From assembly GCA_013396755.1 (NCBI GenBank), contig VWZF01001851.1, positions 62,001-126,000 of the forward strand: a stretch of DNA of 64,000 nt, given 5' to 3'. The notes beneath the pieces are model-generated. The model searched no databases and was not told where the DNA came from. It worked only from the letters and a program-made list of their open reading frames with translations. This document shows positions 12,066 through 25,100 of this stretch, one piece after another. A program made the translations under genes and the position numbers. The DNA is from Sclerurus mexicanus. Taxonomy: Eukaryota; Chordata; Aves; Passeriformes; Furnariidae. Each line of letters starts with the position of its first letter. The first letter of the stretch is position 1.

Positions 12066-15000
12066 GGTTGGGCAACTATGATTTGCTGATGAGCAGCCTC
12101 AGAAGTCATCATTCATAAGTCAGCATTTCCTAAAATCAGTTCTTGTCAACCTGTAAGCAAGGGGACAGAGAAGTGATGGACCTGGATACAGCATAGAGAC
12201 CTCAGCTCTAGCAGCATGAGCTGGCCCTTGGTTTGGCCTCGTGCCATATTGTTGAGAGGTAATTAGTTCAGGGTCATTTAAAATGTACTCATTTGACCAA
12301 ATGCAGCACATACCTCATCAAAATGAGGGCGATTTACATCAGCCTTACCCTTTGTATTGAGGTTGATGCTAGCTGTAATGGGAACTATATATTTATAGCC
12401 ACCTCAGAAAGGTTTGCTCTGTCATGTACTGCCTGATAAACAACAGAATGAGATTTTGATACCACATGAAACAGAAGAAAGAGGGAAAAGAGATGAGGAA
12501 TGTCATTTGATGGACACTGATAGGTATTTATTCACCATGACCTAATTCACTGCTCGTTTCTGGAGCCCAGGGCAATGAATAACATATTAAGTGATATTAA
12601 TGTGAAATATGGTTTCTGCTCCAACAGCAATCTTAGGAAATAAACTGCCATTACATGTAAAAAGCATACACAATCTCTCCCTTTTTTCCAGAGTCCTTTC
12701 CACAGTTGCAGACTAGAGCAATATAGCTAGTTACATTAATGCTAGTATTATTACCAAACCCGGAGCCCAGGACTTCTCTAGTTATCCTACCAAGCAATCC
12801 TATTCTTCTAATTCCATTTCCTTCTGTTCCTAAGTACCCTCCAACCTCTTTTTAATGTATGAATGAAACAGGAATACAGCTCAATATTTTATATCTATCA
12901 GCACTTTTAAAGATTTTAACCAAAGCTCTTTACCCCCTATCTCTGTAGCAAAGCAGAACCTTGGAAACAAGTTTCTTTTTTTTCTAAAATCCAGTAAACA
13001 GGAGTGCATGTTCACAGGTGTTTTTGATGTAACATTTTATATCAACATGCTCATTTCTTTCATGAGGAAAGCAGTAAACAGATGAAACTGCGAAGCACTA
13101 GTAAAAAAAAAAAAACACATGAAATATGATACAAAATTGCAGTAATAGTATTTATGTTCTTTTACATGCATTCCCATAAAGTATAAATCAGGATAATGTT
13201 GAGATTATGCTCCTTCCCCTCTTTAGTGGAAGAAGAAATGCAAATAATCTAGATATTAAAATTCATTTCTGGGCCCTCTTGAAAACATATGTATCATACA
13301 GAAGATTTTTTATGATATGACTGAGTTTTATCTTGCAGCTGAAAATAAAAATATCTGTACTAAACTAAGGGAAAATTTGTGCCTTAGCAAAGGAAAACCT
13401 CCAAATCTATACAAATAAACAAAAAAATAAGTAAATCTTAACAATTTAATGCCTATTAAACAGGAAGGCAATATTCACTGCAGTTTTACTAAGGGTGAGC
13501 TCTAAGTGCCTGAACTGTAAAAAGGTTCCAAAATATCAGCATTTCAATAAAATCTCACTATGTTTCTTAATGAATTTCTGGTTTCTTTTATGCAGGCTTT
13601 GATAATTTGACAAGCTGACTTAAACCTGATTGTATTCTATCTCAGCGCCACGAATGGATGCTGAGTGTCAGCGTGCATCAGATAAAGATTGCCTGAATCC
13701 ATCTCACCTAGCTGTAAGGTTTTAGGACAGAGGCTTGCTTACCCCAAGGTCCCTATATTCTCTGTGAAGAGAGAGAAGCCTCTCCCAGGGGTGATCAAGG
13801 TCCTATGCGTCTACTGTGCAGTCTGTCCTGGTCTCTCATGGCACAGCTGGGCAAAATCTCCACAGGCAGCTGAGAAGAAACCCAAATTGATAAGTAAGGT
13901 CTCCCCCTAAGTCCTGGCTTCATCTGGAGAAAATCTTGGATACATGGTAAGGAAGAAAGCTACACCACACACACAGACATTTTATGTGAATTGTGGGGTG
14001 TACCACAAACTTAATCTGTACTGCTTTGTAGATCCTGACTGAAGATTCTGTTGTGGGGTGGAGTTTGTCTAAATTAGAGCAAGTATATAAAACCAGTTTC
14101 AGCTCCAGATCCATGCTTGAGCTATCTACATGCCCTCACCAGCAGTTCTGTTTGCAAAGTATGTCCTTGATTATCACCATAAAATCCTCAGGACACAGAA
14201 CTGTTAGCTCCTTGCACTGACACCTATGCAGGAGATGGGTCCCATGGCTGTTCAGTCAAAATGCAGTGGTGGTGGGTATTTGTCCTTTGCATGGTGACTT
14301 ATTGAGTAGAAAAATAAACTTGAACATCACCCCAGGCATAAAGACACTGGATATGGCTGTGACGGTGATCCAATCCAGGGTAAAAAGTTGTGCTCAGAAC
14401 TATGAGATATGGGGGAAAATAGCCAAAGTGCTCAATGCCACATAAGAATGATGAAACATGAAGATATTTACTTTTGAGGTTTGAAAAATAACCATGTTAA
14501 AAGCGAAACAGTTTAAAATGGCCATTTTACAGAGACAGAAAATACAGAGAAGTTTTGCAAATAGTTAAACACTGTAATTGTAGATGATCTTTACTTAATA
14601 AAGAGAAAGGCACCTCCAGAGCTTTAAATGACTACTCTGTCCTTATATCACAATTGATAGGAATTTAATTGTTCCACTTGAGGATTATTTGCCTCTTAGT
14701 CATATGATTATATCCTTTCAGCTCACAAATCAAAACTAGTAATCAGCAAAAATTATTAATTTCTTTTAAAGAGAGTTTTCTTTTGGATTCTTGTGCTGAG
14801 ACGCTAGTCTTTCTGTCTCAAATTTACCCAGTTTATGTATTGTTTACCGCAGGCTAAGGGTTTAATCCATTTCAGAGGAGCATAAAAGCTCTTAAATTTA
14901 AAAATTAAAAATCCCTTCATACCTCTGGAATGGTAACTTGGTTCTAAGAATACAAGAGGTCTTTGTTTAGCCTAAAGCTGAAAGTTGGAAATGAGATAGG

Positions 15001-17584
15001 TGTCCCTAGATAGCTCTGCAAATCTTTAACATGGTGTTCTGATTTGGAATCACCTGCAATCCACATGACACTGTAGCCTCAGGCACTGACATTCATCATC
15101 CTGATTTCAATGGTCACAAAGGGTTAGGATTAGATGTCAGTTATATTGGATCCTGATCCAAATTCTCCTGCCATGTATTTGGAATTTCTGGGGGGCTTGA
15201 GTTGAAAAGAATAGTTATACAGTATAGTGACAGTAAAGGGTAGGAGTAAACAAAAGATAGTAATGACAATAAAGTATGGTGATACGGAGTGATACTGTAA
15301 AATGGGAGTGTGTGGAAATAACTGTAATTTTCTATGTCTTCCCATTATAGCATATTTTTCTAATATATTACTATATTTTTACTTTGACAATAACTTAATA
15401 TACAACATTTGACTATAGGAGTGCATAAGATGATTGTAATTACCAGATCAATTTTAGTTTCTGAGTGAGCTGACCAAAAGTGTCCATGAGGTTCTTCAAG
15501 GGAGATTAAGAAGCCCTCACAATAGTGAAAGTGTGTTTTCTGACCTAAGATTGTAGAGCTGAAGGACACATTGTGACAAATGCAATAGAAAATATTGTAC
15601 TACTACTGAGGCTGGACTTAGTGGCCTTAGTAGCCCAAAGCATCAATTTACCAGCCAACTGAATTGACATTTGAATATGTAATATCATGGACTGACCCTA
15701 TTTGCACTCTGAGTTGCTCAACTCTCTAGCTCAAGTCTGGGAGCTGTTTTGATAGATGAGTATAGGACTGTATTTGAAATAAAGAAACTTGGAGTGGAGA
15801 TAGTCTTAGGCTGTGCAATTGTTGTCATCTGGCCATACAGTATTAGCCTTACAAAATATATGTTTGGCCCTGCAGAAAATTTAAGCTAACAACAAATTGA
15901 AGCTTCTCAAAGACAGTTAGATCCCTGGCTCCTAAATCAATGAAAGGTAGCTTTGGAAATAGATTCAATATGCTAAAGCAGCAAAGGGCATACTTGGTCA
16001 CATACATCAGTATGTAGCTTTCTCTCAGTTGGGATTCCAAAACACGTAAATATCCATAGTGTTTCCAAGATTGTAGCATTTTAGCTAAGACTCCCTGTAT
16101 ATGTTCATATACACTGATATCTTTTTATTTACATAGTCTTTAAAATGAGAATCATTACACATCAGATTTCAATGACAAGTACAAGACTCCTATAATCACA
16201 CAGAAAGCAATCACATTTTATGTTTGCTTGAGAATAGGATTACCTTTGTAGTCATGTTCTTCATTTCCCCTCTTTGCTATTATGCTTTTTAGCATGATAC
16301 AAAACCTAAAATGCTTCTGGGCTTGCCAACTGGTGGCCAGCCATGAGAGCTGATTTAAGCAGTAAGCAAAATCCCCCATCTGGTATCTGGACTTCCAATG
16401 TGTGTCCTGCACATTAGCACAGCTGAAGCTCCAGCTGAGACCCTCAACACATTTCTACCAGGTGAGCCAAAATGCTAAGCCAGGAGGTGCTTTACTAAAC
16501 TTGTCTCAGCTGGAAGCTGGTCTCTGCAATATTTTTCAGTGTTACTAAATTAGTTCATTTCATTCATAGATTCAGATGCTCTTTTAGAATAGTTTTCCTC
16601 TTTTCCCCAGGCAACCTGTTTTGTTTTTTTTATGACAAGCTATTTTTATATGAATCTTGTTCTTCAGATTCCTTGGAAGAAAGAAAAATTATCTCCGAGC
16701 TGAAGGTGTGCTCACTGCCATTCACTGATCTATCAAGTGAATCTGGCATGATCTTGTTTTCTCTTGCTTAAATATCATTTTGCTCCTGAAAGCTTTGTTA
16801 AAAAGACCAATGCCCAGGGATCACAGTAGCTATGATTTGTATGGAATAGATTGCCTGGTTCAAGATTTTTGAAGTATGCTGTCTTTTTTTCAGAAATGAC
16901 CTTATTATTGGCTCTCAAGTACTTGCCCTGACTGAAGAGAGATGGTAATAATATCCATCATGACCATCTTAAATTTCACTTTGGGTCACAAGACCATCTC
17001 CAGTCTTATCACTTTATTCTCAATGCAGTCTATGGCTAGGTGCTGATGTTAATTTGTAGGCCTAACTCCTCCCATCTTTGGAGACTTAAAGTAGCTTCAG
17101 AGTCTTACTTAAAAGCACTGTCAATGGGAAGGAATAAAACAACCTCATTGAAGTTTGGGCTTTCTTTGTTAGCACCTGTCAAAAGTTTTTGAATGCACTG
17201 CCTGTCTCGAGCCAAGTGAAGGGACAATTGCATGTCAAGTGATGACTGCATAGAGGAAAGGACCTTATTAAGACTACTGCCAAGAATAAAGAGAGGGAGG
17301 TCAGCCCTGATGGTTATATTTGGTTTGCCTAGCAGCAAAAAGGCTGCCAGCTGTTCATGCACATGGCCCATTACATCCTGGCCAGGGGCACAGCCCCTGC
17401 CTGGCCAGCAAGCAAAGCACAGTGGTAGATGACTTGGGAGATGACAACCTCTGCATGCCAGTGCAAGACATGCAGATTTGAGGTTAAGGTTACTCTGAGC
17501 AGGTGAATGTGGTATGGCTCAGAGCTGGTCACACTGGGGGACATATTGAGGGTCACAGAACAAACCTATTGCATAGTTAATTCC
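12066..17584. other. non-coding segment, no gene recognised
   Basis: AT-rich DNA with scattered short frames and no domain. It includes a 13-base A run at 13103-13115. The 17.1-17.57 kb part just before the CR1 fragment is richer in G+C and carries overlapping frames on both strands (88 codons on minus at 17105-17371). None resembles a known protein or the upstream part of CR1. Confidence 0.65.
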
Positions 17585-17815
17585 ACTTAAAAATAAGAAA
17601 AGCTGTTTTACTATGAGTGTTGTCAAACACAGACAAAGGTGGCCCGGAGAGACTGTGGAGTCTCCGTCCCTGGAGGTATTCAAACCCCAACTGGCCATAC
17701 CTTTGAGTAACCTCTTCTACTTGACTCTGCTTGGGCAAGGTGAGTCAGACTGGAGACATCCAGAAGTCCTTCCAATTGCTGCAGTTCCGTGACTTGGTGA
17801 AGCACAGGGCACATG
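17585..17815 (+). mobile_element. CR1 LINE fragment, 3'-terminal piece
   Basis: Plus-strand remnant of the non-coding 3' end of a chicken-repeat-1 (CR1) LINE. Diagnostic stretches are a decayed 'TTTACTGTGAG' motif near 17609, GGCCCGGAGAGACTGTGGAG at 17642-17661, and 'TCTCCGTCCCTGGAGGTATT' directly after it. They are followed by the usual 'CTTCCAA..' and 'TTCCGTGACTTGGTGA', decayed from the family's CCTTCCAACC and (ATTCTGTG)n end. No reverse-transcriptase part is present, which is the common heavily 5'-truncated form. Boundaries are uncertain by some tens of bases; the left edge is the vaguer one. Recognition rests on known avian CR1 consensus features. Confidence 0.88.
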
Positions 17816-20744
17816 GGAGTAAGGACAACCCAGAGTGGGGATGCCAGAAACATGGGATGTGCTGGAGGGTGTCACTGAAGGTTATAAGGGACATGAAGGT
17901 AGGTAGGGGCATGGGAAAGGCTGTTGTCAGGGAATTGTTAGAGCACTGTGGGGCTGTAAGTGACATAGAAGGATTATAAAAGTTCCCATAAGACTATGGG
18001 GATAGCAGTGTGTACTGAAAAAGATATATAACAAATGTTGGAGGTGGGATTCACAAGAATGAAAGAAAGTGGGTTTATTTCTTGAGAAGATAAGGAATAT
18101 AGAGGATCCCTAGGAAATGTGGCTTAATTAGTTCCATGGTTCCTGAGAGGCTTGCTATGTTTCATCATGTTTTCAGTCCTTCAAATGCTTTCAGCTCTTT
18201 TATGCAGAATCTTGGCTGCTGGTTTGTTTTTTCTGTTGTTACTGGCTTTTGGGTTTTTTTCCTCGTTAATTTTTACTTTAATGTCATGCATCTCAGTGAG
18301 ATCATTTTTCCCTTTCTTGAATTAATTGTAGGCAAGAGGTGGAACCTGCTTACCATGTGTTACTTTATTATGTATTCTTTCTTTCTGTGTGCTACTCTTT
18401 GATACGAATTATTTTGTTTGACTCTTTTATTGTGGTTACAGGGTGCTAATGCACTTCTAGCATATCCTAGGAGTAATTCATATCAGAAGAGTTGAGCTTT
18501 GATCATGCTTTTCCTGTTATCCTTGTTGATTACCACTATTTGCATATTACTTGATTCCCCAGGTTTGTGATCTGTCATTTGGTCTGGTTTCATCCTCTTT
18601 AGTCTCTCTAGGTTCCTTGTTGGTTTGCTTTCCTGCTTTGCTTTGCTTTTTGTGTAAGAGATGTTTCAAAAAGTAGTTAATTTCAAAGGCAAAGGTTTGT
18701 TTTACAGATTTGCTTTTTTAACTTTTGGCAGTTTTAGTTTATTTCATTGCAAATGAGTCTTTGATATTCACCAGAGATCATGTAGTGAATTGTTTACCAT
18801 TAAATATCTGGTTCGAATAGGAAGTATATTAAAATGACAGTGCTTCAACAAATCAGTTCTGAGAAAATCAGAAAAGCAATACCTTCAGCATTAAGGTTTT
18901 AGCAGGGCTAAGTGTCTTTCTGTGTACATTCTTTGGACAGATGTCATACTTCTGTCCGCATGAAAGTTTGCAGTCAGCTTATAAACTCGTACAGTGAGAA
19001 GTGCCTAATTTTTATAGTATTTGGGACAGTGGAGGTCATTTAAACTATCTGCCGTGTCATTTAAACCAGATATTCATTACTCTGTTTTGTAATTTCCAGG
19101 ATCCTCCTCATTTTGCTAACTGCCTATGAACCTGCATATTGGTTAAATGAGGTGTTGATAAATGGGAAGTAAAGACATATCCAATTATGAATAATAGTGC
19201 AAGTTCTTTGTCTGTGGCTGTCATCTTCCTCTAGTCTTTTTCTTATTACTGAGTAGATTTATCCATTTGGTTTTACTAACAATTCTCAAATTTACTTCTC
19301 ATTCCACTGCATATTCATGCTCTCAGGCTCATACTCCTTTTCTTGAATATTTCAGCTTGGATTGGCTGCCATCCCGTATCAAACTCAGTACCTCCAGAAC
19401 TGAATTTTCAAGGCTGCCCCTGAAGCTGTCTCTGGTCTCCTAACCTCCAGCACTGTCAGTGACAAGACTTTCTCTCTGAGAGATGACTTATTAGCCTCTC
19501 TGACACCTATTCTTCCAGATCAACCAAAATGTCACCTTCTCAACTTCCTGTTGTCTTACCTCTGGGTCTCTTCCTTGAGTCTCATGAATATATCAGTTTC
19601 AGAATCCTTGCTTTCAAGTCTCTGTATGAAGTAGCCACTTTTATAATTGTCCATAAATATTTTTCACTTCCCTTTTCCTCCTTCAGTGATATTTTTCAAT
19701 GTGATTACTCATTTAAGTATAGTGGAATCTGCTTAATGACAATTTATTTGCTTTCCTTAAGCTCACCTATGGCAGTGACTATTGAGCGGGGTGAAGAGTA
19801 AGGCAGACATAAGCACAGCATCAACTACGACCTGCACCCTCTTTCTTTACCTTGTGAAAAAGTATTTCACCTGCTGATCCAGCTCAAGTCATCCATAGTG
19901 TGAGTGGGTTGAGTTAATGAGACAGATCCACTCTGACTGAGAAGTTCACAGGTGCTCAGGCTCTGCCCTTCCATAAAGTCATAGGCTGGGATCCATATGT
20001 CCCATTACAGATTTTTGTATATCCTGAGCAGGTGTTGCGTAAATGAGGGTCATGGCACAAGTCCCTCACCTTATTTTCTTCCAAAATTCCTTTTTTTTTA
20101 GGATCTTTTCCAAACTAGTTTCTCAGCCCTACACATTCATCCTACTCAGGTTGTTCCTCAAAGATTCCATCCAGAGCTGAAAATATGTATTCTGCAATAA
20201 ATGAAGATGCATGTAAACTTCTGTACTACCAGTTGCCCTAAACTAAACCAAACTGTAATGTGGGTTGTTGTTCCCTATTTCTGGGCATCTTCCATGTTCT
20301 GTGAATCCTGCAAATCTACAAGGTCTTCTCAGACCATCATCATGGTGGTTCTTATCATTTCTCTGAGTGGCTGATCAAGACATTTTATACCATGGTCCCA
20401 TGCCGTTAATTATCTTGAATCAGTCTTTAGTGGTACCAGACCACAAATCCTCCTGCCTTCTACATATTGTTGGTGGAGGTAATGAGGACACTAGATCAGT
20501 TTTAATTTTTCAGACACGCTTTGTGCATGCTCTCCCCCTTTTTTGGACTGATCACCATTTTAAACGTGATGTTCTATATGACATCTGGACTTGTGCCTGG
20601 CTTTCTATACATCCTTATGGCTTTATAAGAAAGATAAAGAATACACAGTGCATTCCACAAAACTAGGTGTGGCAAGAACTTGAATATCTGTCTATGGATA
20701 AATGGAAATAAATAGACAGGTATATCTCTGTGTGTTTATGCAAG
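17816..20744. other. non-coding segment, no gene recognised
   Basis: Thymine-rich on the plus strand around 18.1-18.7 kb, with frames of up to 90 codons that look like low-complexity hydrophobic translations of T-rich DNA. No domain, RNA gene or repeat family is recognised. Confidence 0.65.
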
Positions 20745-20815
20745 AGTATATATATGTAGTATGTACACGTATAGTATATATGTACTCTTTTACTTATATA
20801 TGTGTATATACACAG
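20745..20815. repeat. degenerate (TA)n/(TG)n low-complexity tract
   Basis: About 70 bases of interrupted TATATA, TGTGTA and GTACAC words. It is a decayed alternating purine-pyrimidine microsatellite. Just before it, 8-base inverted words CTGTCTAT and ATAGACAG (about 20688-20720) could form a weak hairpin. Confidence 0.75.
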
Positions 20816-21383
20816 AAAAACAAACATAAGGCCAAGAATATATTCAGGAATCTTTAAATAATCCTGTCTTGTGGATGCACGATGACACTTCAAGGCACAA
20901 AATTTACACCTTATGTTACTAACATCTGAATAAAACATTTTTAATTATTTCCAAAGATCTCCCTGCAGATTTTTCACAATTTGAATGATTCCTACATATT
21001 ATCAAGTGTTTGAAAAAATTATTTTTTAACATGCTAAAGGTTTGATATGTGTAGTTACTTATTATAATTGAGATGTGATCATAAAATTAAAATAAAATTA
21101 TCACAATTATTTACCGGTTTGCAAAAAATGCTTACTAGTAATATGAGCTGAGAATTTTCCATGCACAATGAATATAATTCCTTTTCAGAGAAGTTTTGTG
21201 AGATACATTTTGAATTTGCAAATATCAAATGTACTAACATGAGCCCACATCTTTTTGATGAGAATTAAATGTACAGATTTCTTTGAGAAGTGGGGTCTTC
21301 ATCTCCTCTTTTTGTGAATAGAGTTTTAACAAGTAGATCCCTGGAGAAAGTGAAAGATTTTTGAGGAATCGTAAGAAAATAGG

Positions 21384-21415
21384 GAAAAAAGAAAAATGGT
21401 GAAAAAAGAAAAATG
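21384..21415 (+). repeat. short tandem duplication, period 17
   Basis: The 15-base word GAAAAAAGAAAAATG occurs at 21384-21398 and 21401-21415 within a purine-rich stretch (about 21375-21435). This is simple replication-slippage-type structure. Confidence 0.8.
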
Positions 21416-22104
21416 AGGGGATAAAAAAGGTAAAAGGCAATTGATTTTGGGAATGCAGAAGACTAAGGAGAGCTTTTTGACTAGGGGCTTCAATTTGCAA
21501 TGCAGTCTTCATTCCAGACAAAACTTATTAGACTTATCCCCAGACTGAAACAGATTGAAAAATTGTGTTTTCTGGTCCTGTTTCCCATAATACAGTATTG
21601 TGCAACTGAAACTGCCATGGTCTTCCTGCCTATCATGCCATTTTTTTGTGAAAACTGCAGCATCAGCCGTTTGCAAGATTGGGTCATGAAATATGAAAAT
21701 TTTTGCTTCATTTCAACAATTTTACTACCTTTCTTTATATAATCTAATAGTATGTCATAGCTATAGCATTCCCTGTTGAATAAGTGCAAAAGATTGCACT
21801 TTGCCTACTTTCTGTATTTTTCTGTTTCTGGCAAGCAAGAAAAATCCATGAATTTTACTAGTTCTTAATAAATACTCAGCAGTGATATGAAGCAGCAGGG
21901 GAGATGCAAAAGGAATAATAATTCTATTAAATGAAAAAGAGTAAGATTAAGCCAGTTCATTTATGTTCAGGAAGGAAAAGGAATATGCTTACATATGATA
22001 AAAATAAACTGATGAAATTTCTAATATTTATAGAACATTGCTCCAAAGTCATTTTGATGTGAATAGCAAATTGCCTTTAATCTTCTCATCTGAGCCAGGC
22101 TTAC

Positions 22105-22156
22105 CTTCAAGTCTGCGCTCTCACCTCATTTCTTTTGTGAGAACTCCTCCCAGTTT
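22105..22156 (-). other. candidate non-coding exon on the minus strand
   Basis: On the minus strand a long pyrimidine tract ending CTTATCCCTTCTGCAG is followed by 52 bases and then a strong donor, GAAG|GTAAGC. All three frames contain a stop, so if spliced it would be non-coding RNA or untranslated region. An internal alternative donor (ATGAG|GTGAGAG) would give a shorter, partly open segment. The acceptor is among the best I saw in the window, but no transcript evidence exists here. Confidence 0.15.
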
Positions 22157-25100
22157 CTGCAGAAGGGATAAGGCAGGGAATTAGGGGGTCTCCCACCCTT
22201 GGGGCTGGAAATGCATCAACACAAATTACTTACTCCCCAGTCTAATTCATTGTATTTCTGAAGCTATTGTAGGGAAGCATTTTTTATCAAAATCTCACTT
22301 CAAGGGAGAGCTGCATGTTGCAAGCATGACCCTGAAAATCCAAGGGCCAAACAGCAAACACTGCTCTCAGGAGGTTGCTCACCTGAGGAGCATTGCACAA
22401 CTGCACTGAAGAACCACTAGACACAGTGAAAATATTTACATTATATCCACAGTTTAACCTTAAAGAATAATATCTTACTCCCTGCCAACAGAACCAGACC
22501 CCAGTTGTTTAAATACCAGTATCACTCTTGGGTCATTTTTGGGAAACCAGAATGCAGTTCACTACAAAATGGTCCAGTCCATGGTTCTTGTTAGAACTGC
22601 TTCAGTGATGCAGCAAACCTGTAAAAAGAGGTTGGATATTCTGAATCCACAGCTTGCATCATCGCCATTCACTTCTCTTTTGCCACTATTTCAGATGATG
22701 ATGGTTGGATAATACCTAACCCCCTCTGTAGCTAGCATAGAAATCTGTCATTTTGTGCTAAGTTTTCCATCAAAATGTTCATCTGCTCTTCTACTCACCA
22801 ACACACAGTTATTTCATCAGGAGAAGGGCTACTTATAGGCACTGGCCACATTTCAGTTCCAGTTTTGGCATTTGGCTTTGGCTAAAACACATTTCAGTGC
22901 TGACTGGAAGGCGAATGCTCAGTATGGGGCAGCTGCTTTCTGACCTGGGGTCAGTTTCCCTGGCCACACCACTTCCCTCTTCACTATGCCCAGCTCATGT
23001 CTGTTCAGTGCTGTTCCACGTGCACATCCATGTCCTTCTCTATTCCACCAACTTTCCTTTCTTTTGTCTTTTCCATGCTAACAGCTATATACAAAACGTG
23101 ATCTTGCTGGATCTTGTCTGGCATAATCAGAGACTGCGTAATCCCTGCTATATCACTTTTCGTAGTGTTTGCATTTGGATTATTGACATGGCCAAGAACA
23201 TGAAGCAAATATCATCATCACAGGTCTTAATTAAGCCCATATACTGGTAATTTCATAATCAGAGCTGTTATTTCCTCACACAAAGCTCAGATGGGATGGA
23301 GACAAACCTGTGCAGGGGAGTAGGCATTACTACAGGGATGGTAAAGAAAAAGTAAAGAAAGTAGTTGGAGACAGAAATGGAGGAAGAACAAAAGATTGAA
23401 GGGCTGCAGTTGGGTTTGGTTCAGCTTATAAGGCATTTGTGAAACTGCAGGTTGTCACAGCCAGCCTTCCCATTGCACAACATATCTGTGAGTGGAGGCA
23501 TAGCACATCTACTCTCAGGTAAACCTAGTCCATGGACTTCCAAGGAGGCCACCTTCCAACCATCCGTGTTTTATAGGATTATGTTGCACTCCATAAAACA
23601 AAAGCATTCTTTGACTTCCAGGAAATCATACCGATGCCTCTGGTGTAGCATCCTATTCCAAACAAGGGACTGTCTTCCACAGCTGGGTACTCAAGCAAAA
23701 CTGCACTGTCCTCACAGGACAGGTATTGATATGCCCAACTAAGGCACATGGAAATGGAGTCCAGAGCAAATTGAGGTGGTAAATTAAACTGGTCATTTGA
23801 CATTGAGCTAATACACTCCTGAGAATTGAGGTCGGTGACATTTCCCTGGGAGGTCAATGGCATTTTCCTGTGCTGTAGCAGCTACTATGGACTCAGCTCA
23901 CCTCTCTTTTCCATATCCCTGTGCCTCACTTTAGCTTCCTTAGTGTCACATCACTGCTGATCTCTTTGAGGAACAAAAAGATGGGAATTACTCACTTTTC
24001 TATTAAATTACCCCAAGACAGCAAGAGCAATATCTGTGGTAAAACCTGAAAATTGTCCATTCACGTGCAATTATGTTCAGGACCTATCATTGGTTATGTT
24101 TAGATAGTAGCTTGCATCTTTCCTATAATCTTTCCTAAAGTTTTTTAATTGCTTCACCTTCTGTCTTCAGTCTCTCATGGATCAACATTTGCACATTTCT
24201 GTGCTGCATTCCCATGTTCTGCAAACAGCTCGCTAAATGGAGGGGTATGGGTCCAGCACCCTGCTGGGCTCTTCCATTGACAACACCTGAAGTTGCCAAG
24301 GCTGAGCTCCTGGGAGGCTCTGTCTGCTCTGTCTTCAGGTGAACAGGAGTTGCATCAAACAGGCAGGAGATCCCCTTGGACTCTGCTTGCCAGCTGTCCA
24401 AAACTCCTTCCAGTTGGGCTGCATTGCTAACTTACAGCGCTGAGTAAGCTGTGGGAATGGATGGGGGTGACCTGTGGCAAGGGCAATTCAATCTTTCATT
24501 CAGAGATGGGGATGACAAAGTGCAGAACCCAGCATGCTGCCTATATACACTCCTAGAATGTATAATTTGTCAAAATAATGTTCTTTTAATACCCGATTAG
24601 ACTTTCTTGCCAGCCTGAGGCATTAGAACTTCTTATGGCTAATCAGGATCCCTGGTGCCAGTGTAAGTACTCCTGTACAGTAGCCCCATTCTCCCACTTC
24701 AGTGAGGTATGAAAAAAGCAGTCTGATTTTAAGTCATTTTCACAGGATAACCCTGATACCTTCTGGAATAAAAGTGTGAAACATTGAGTGTGTTATGCTA
24801 TGATTTTAGAGATTGTTCAAACACCTTATGGAGGTGCTTTGCATAAAAATCTGTGTCAGTAGCTAAGTAATGTATAGGGAGCAGATATAAATTTGAGTTG
24901 CATTGAAGAAAGAAAAGTTGGAAAATGGGGTGAAGCAATGCTGCACCTCTTTGGTTTGATCTTCTGCACTCAAAAAGAGCACAGTTTTTCGGTCCACATT
25001 CAGTAATTTAAGTTTGCTGACCTTTAATTCTTACTTAGAAAATATGAAACAACATGAAATCCATATTTCAGGTAAATATGTGACCTTGTACCAGAGTCAA

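Noticed and set aside
18810..18820. GGTTCGAATAG, resembling a tRNA B box
   Set aside because: The final CC of the B box is missing and no A box or cloverleaf arms are found upstream, so it is not a tRNA gene.
24135..24401. 88-codon minus-strand frame with a plausible-looking amino-acid composition
   Set aside because: No known domain, a decayed neighbourhood and no convincing splice sites at its edges; treated as chance.
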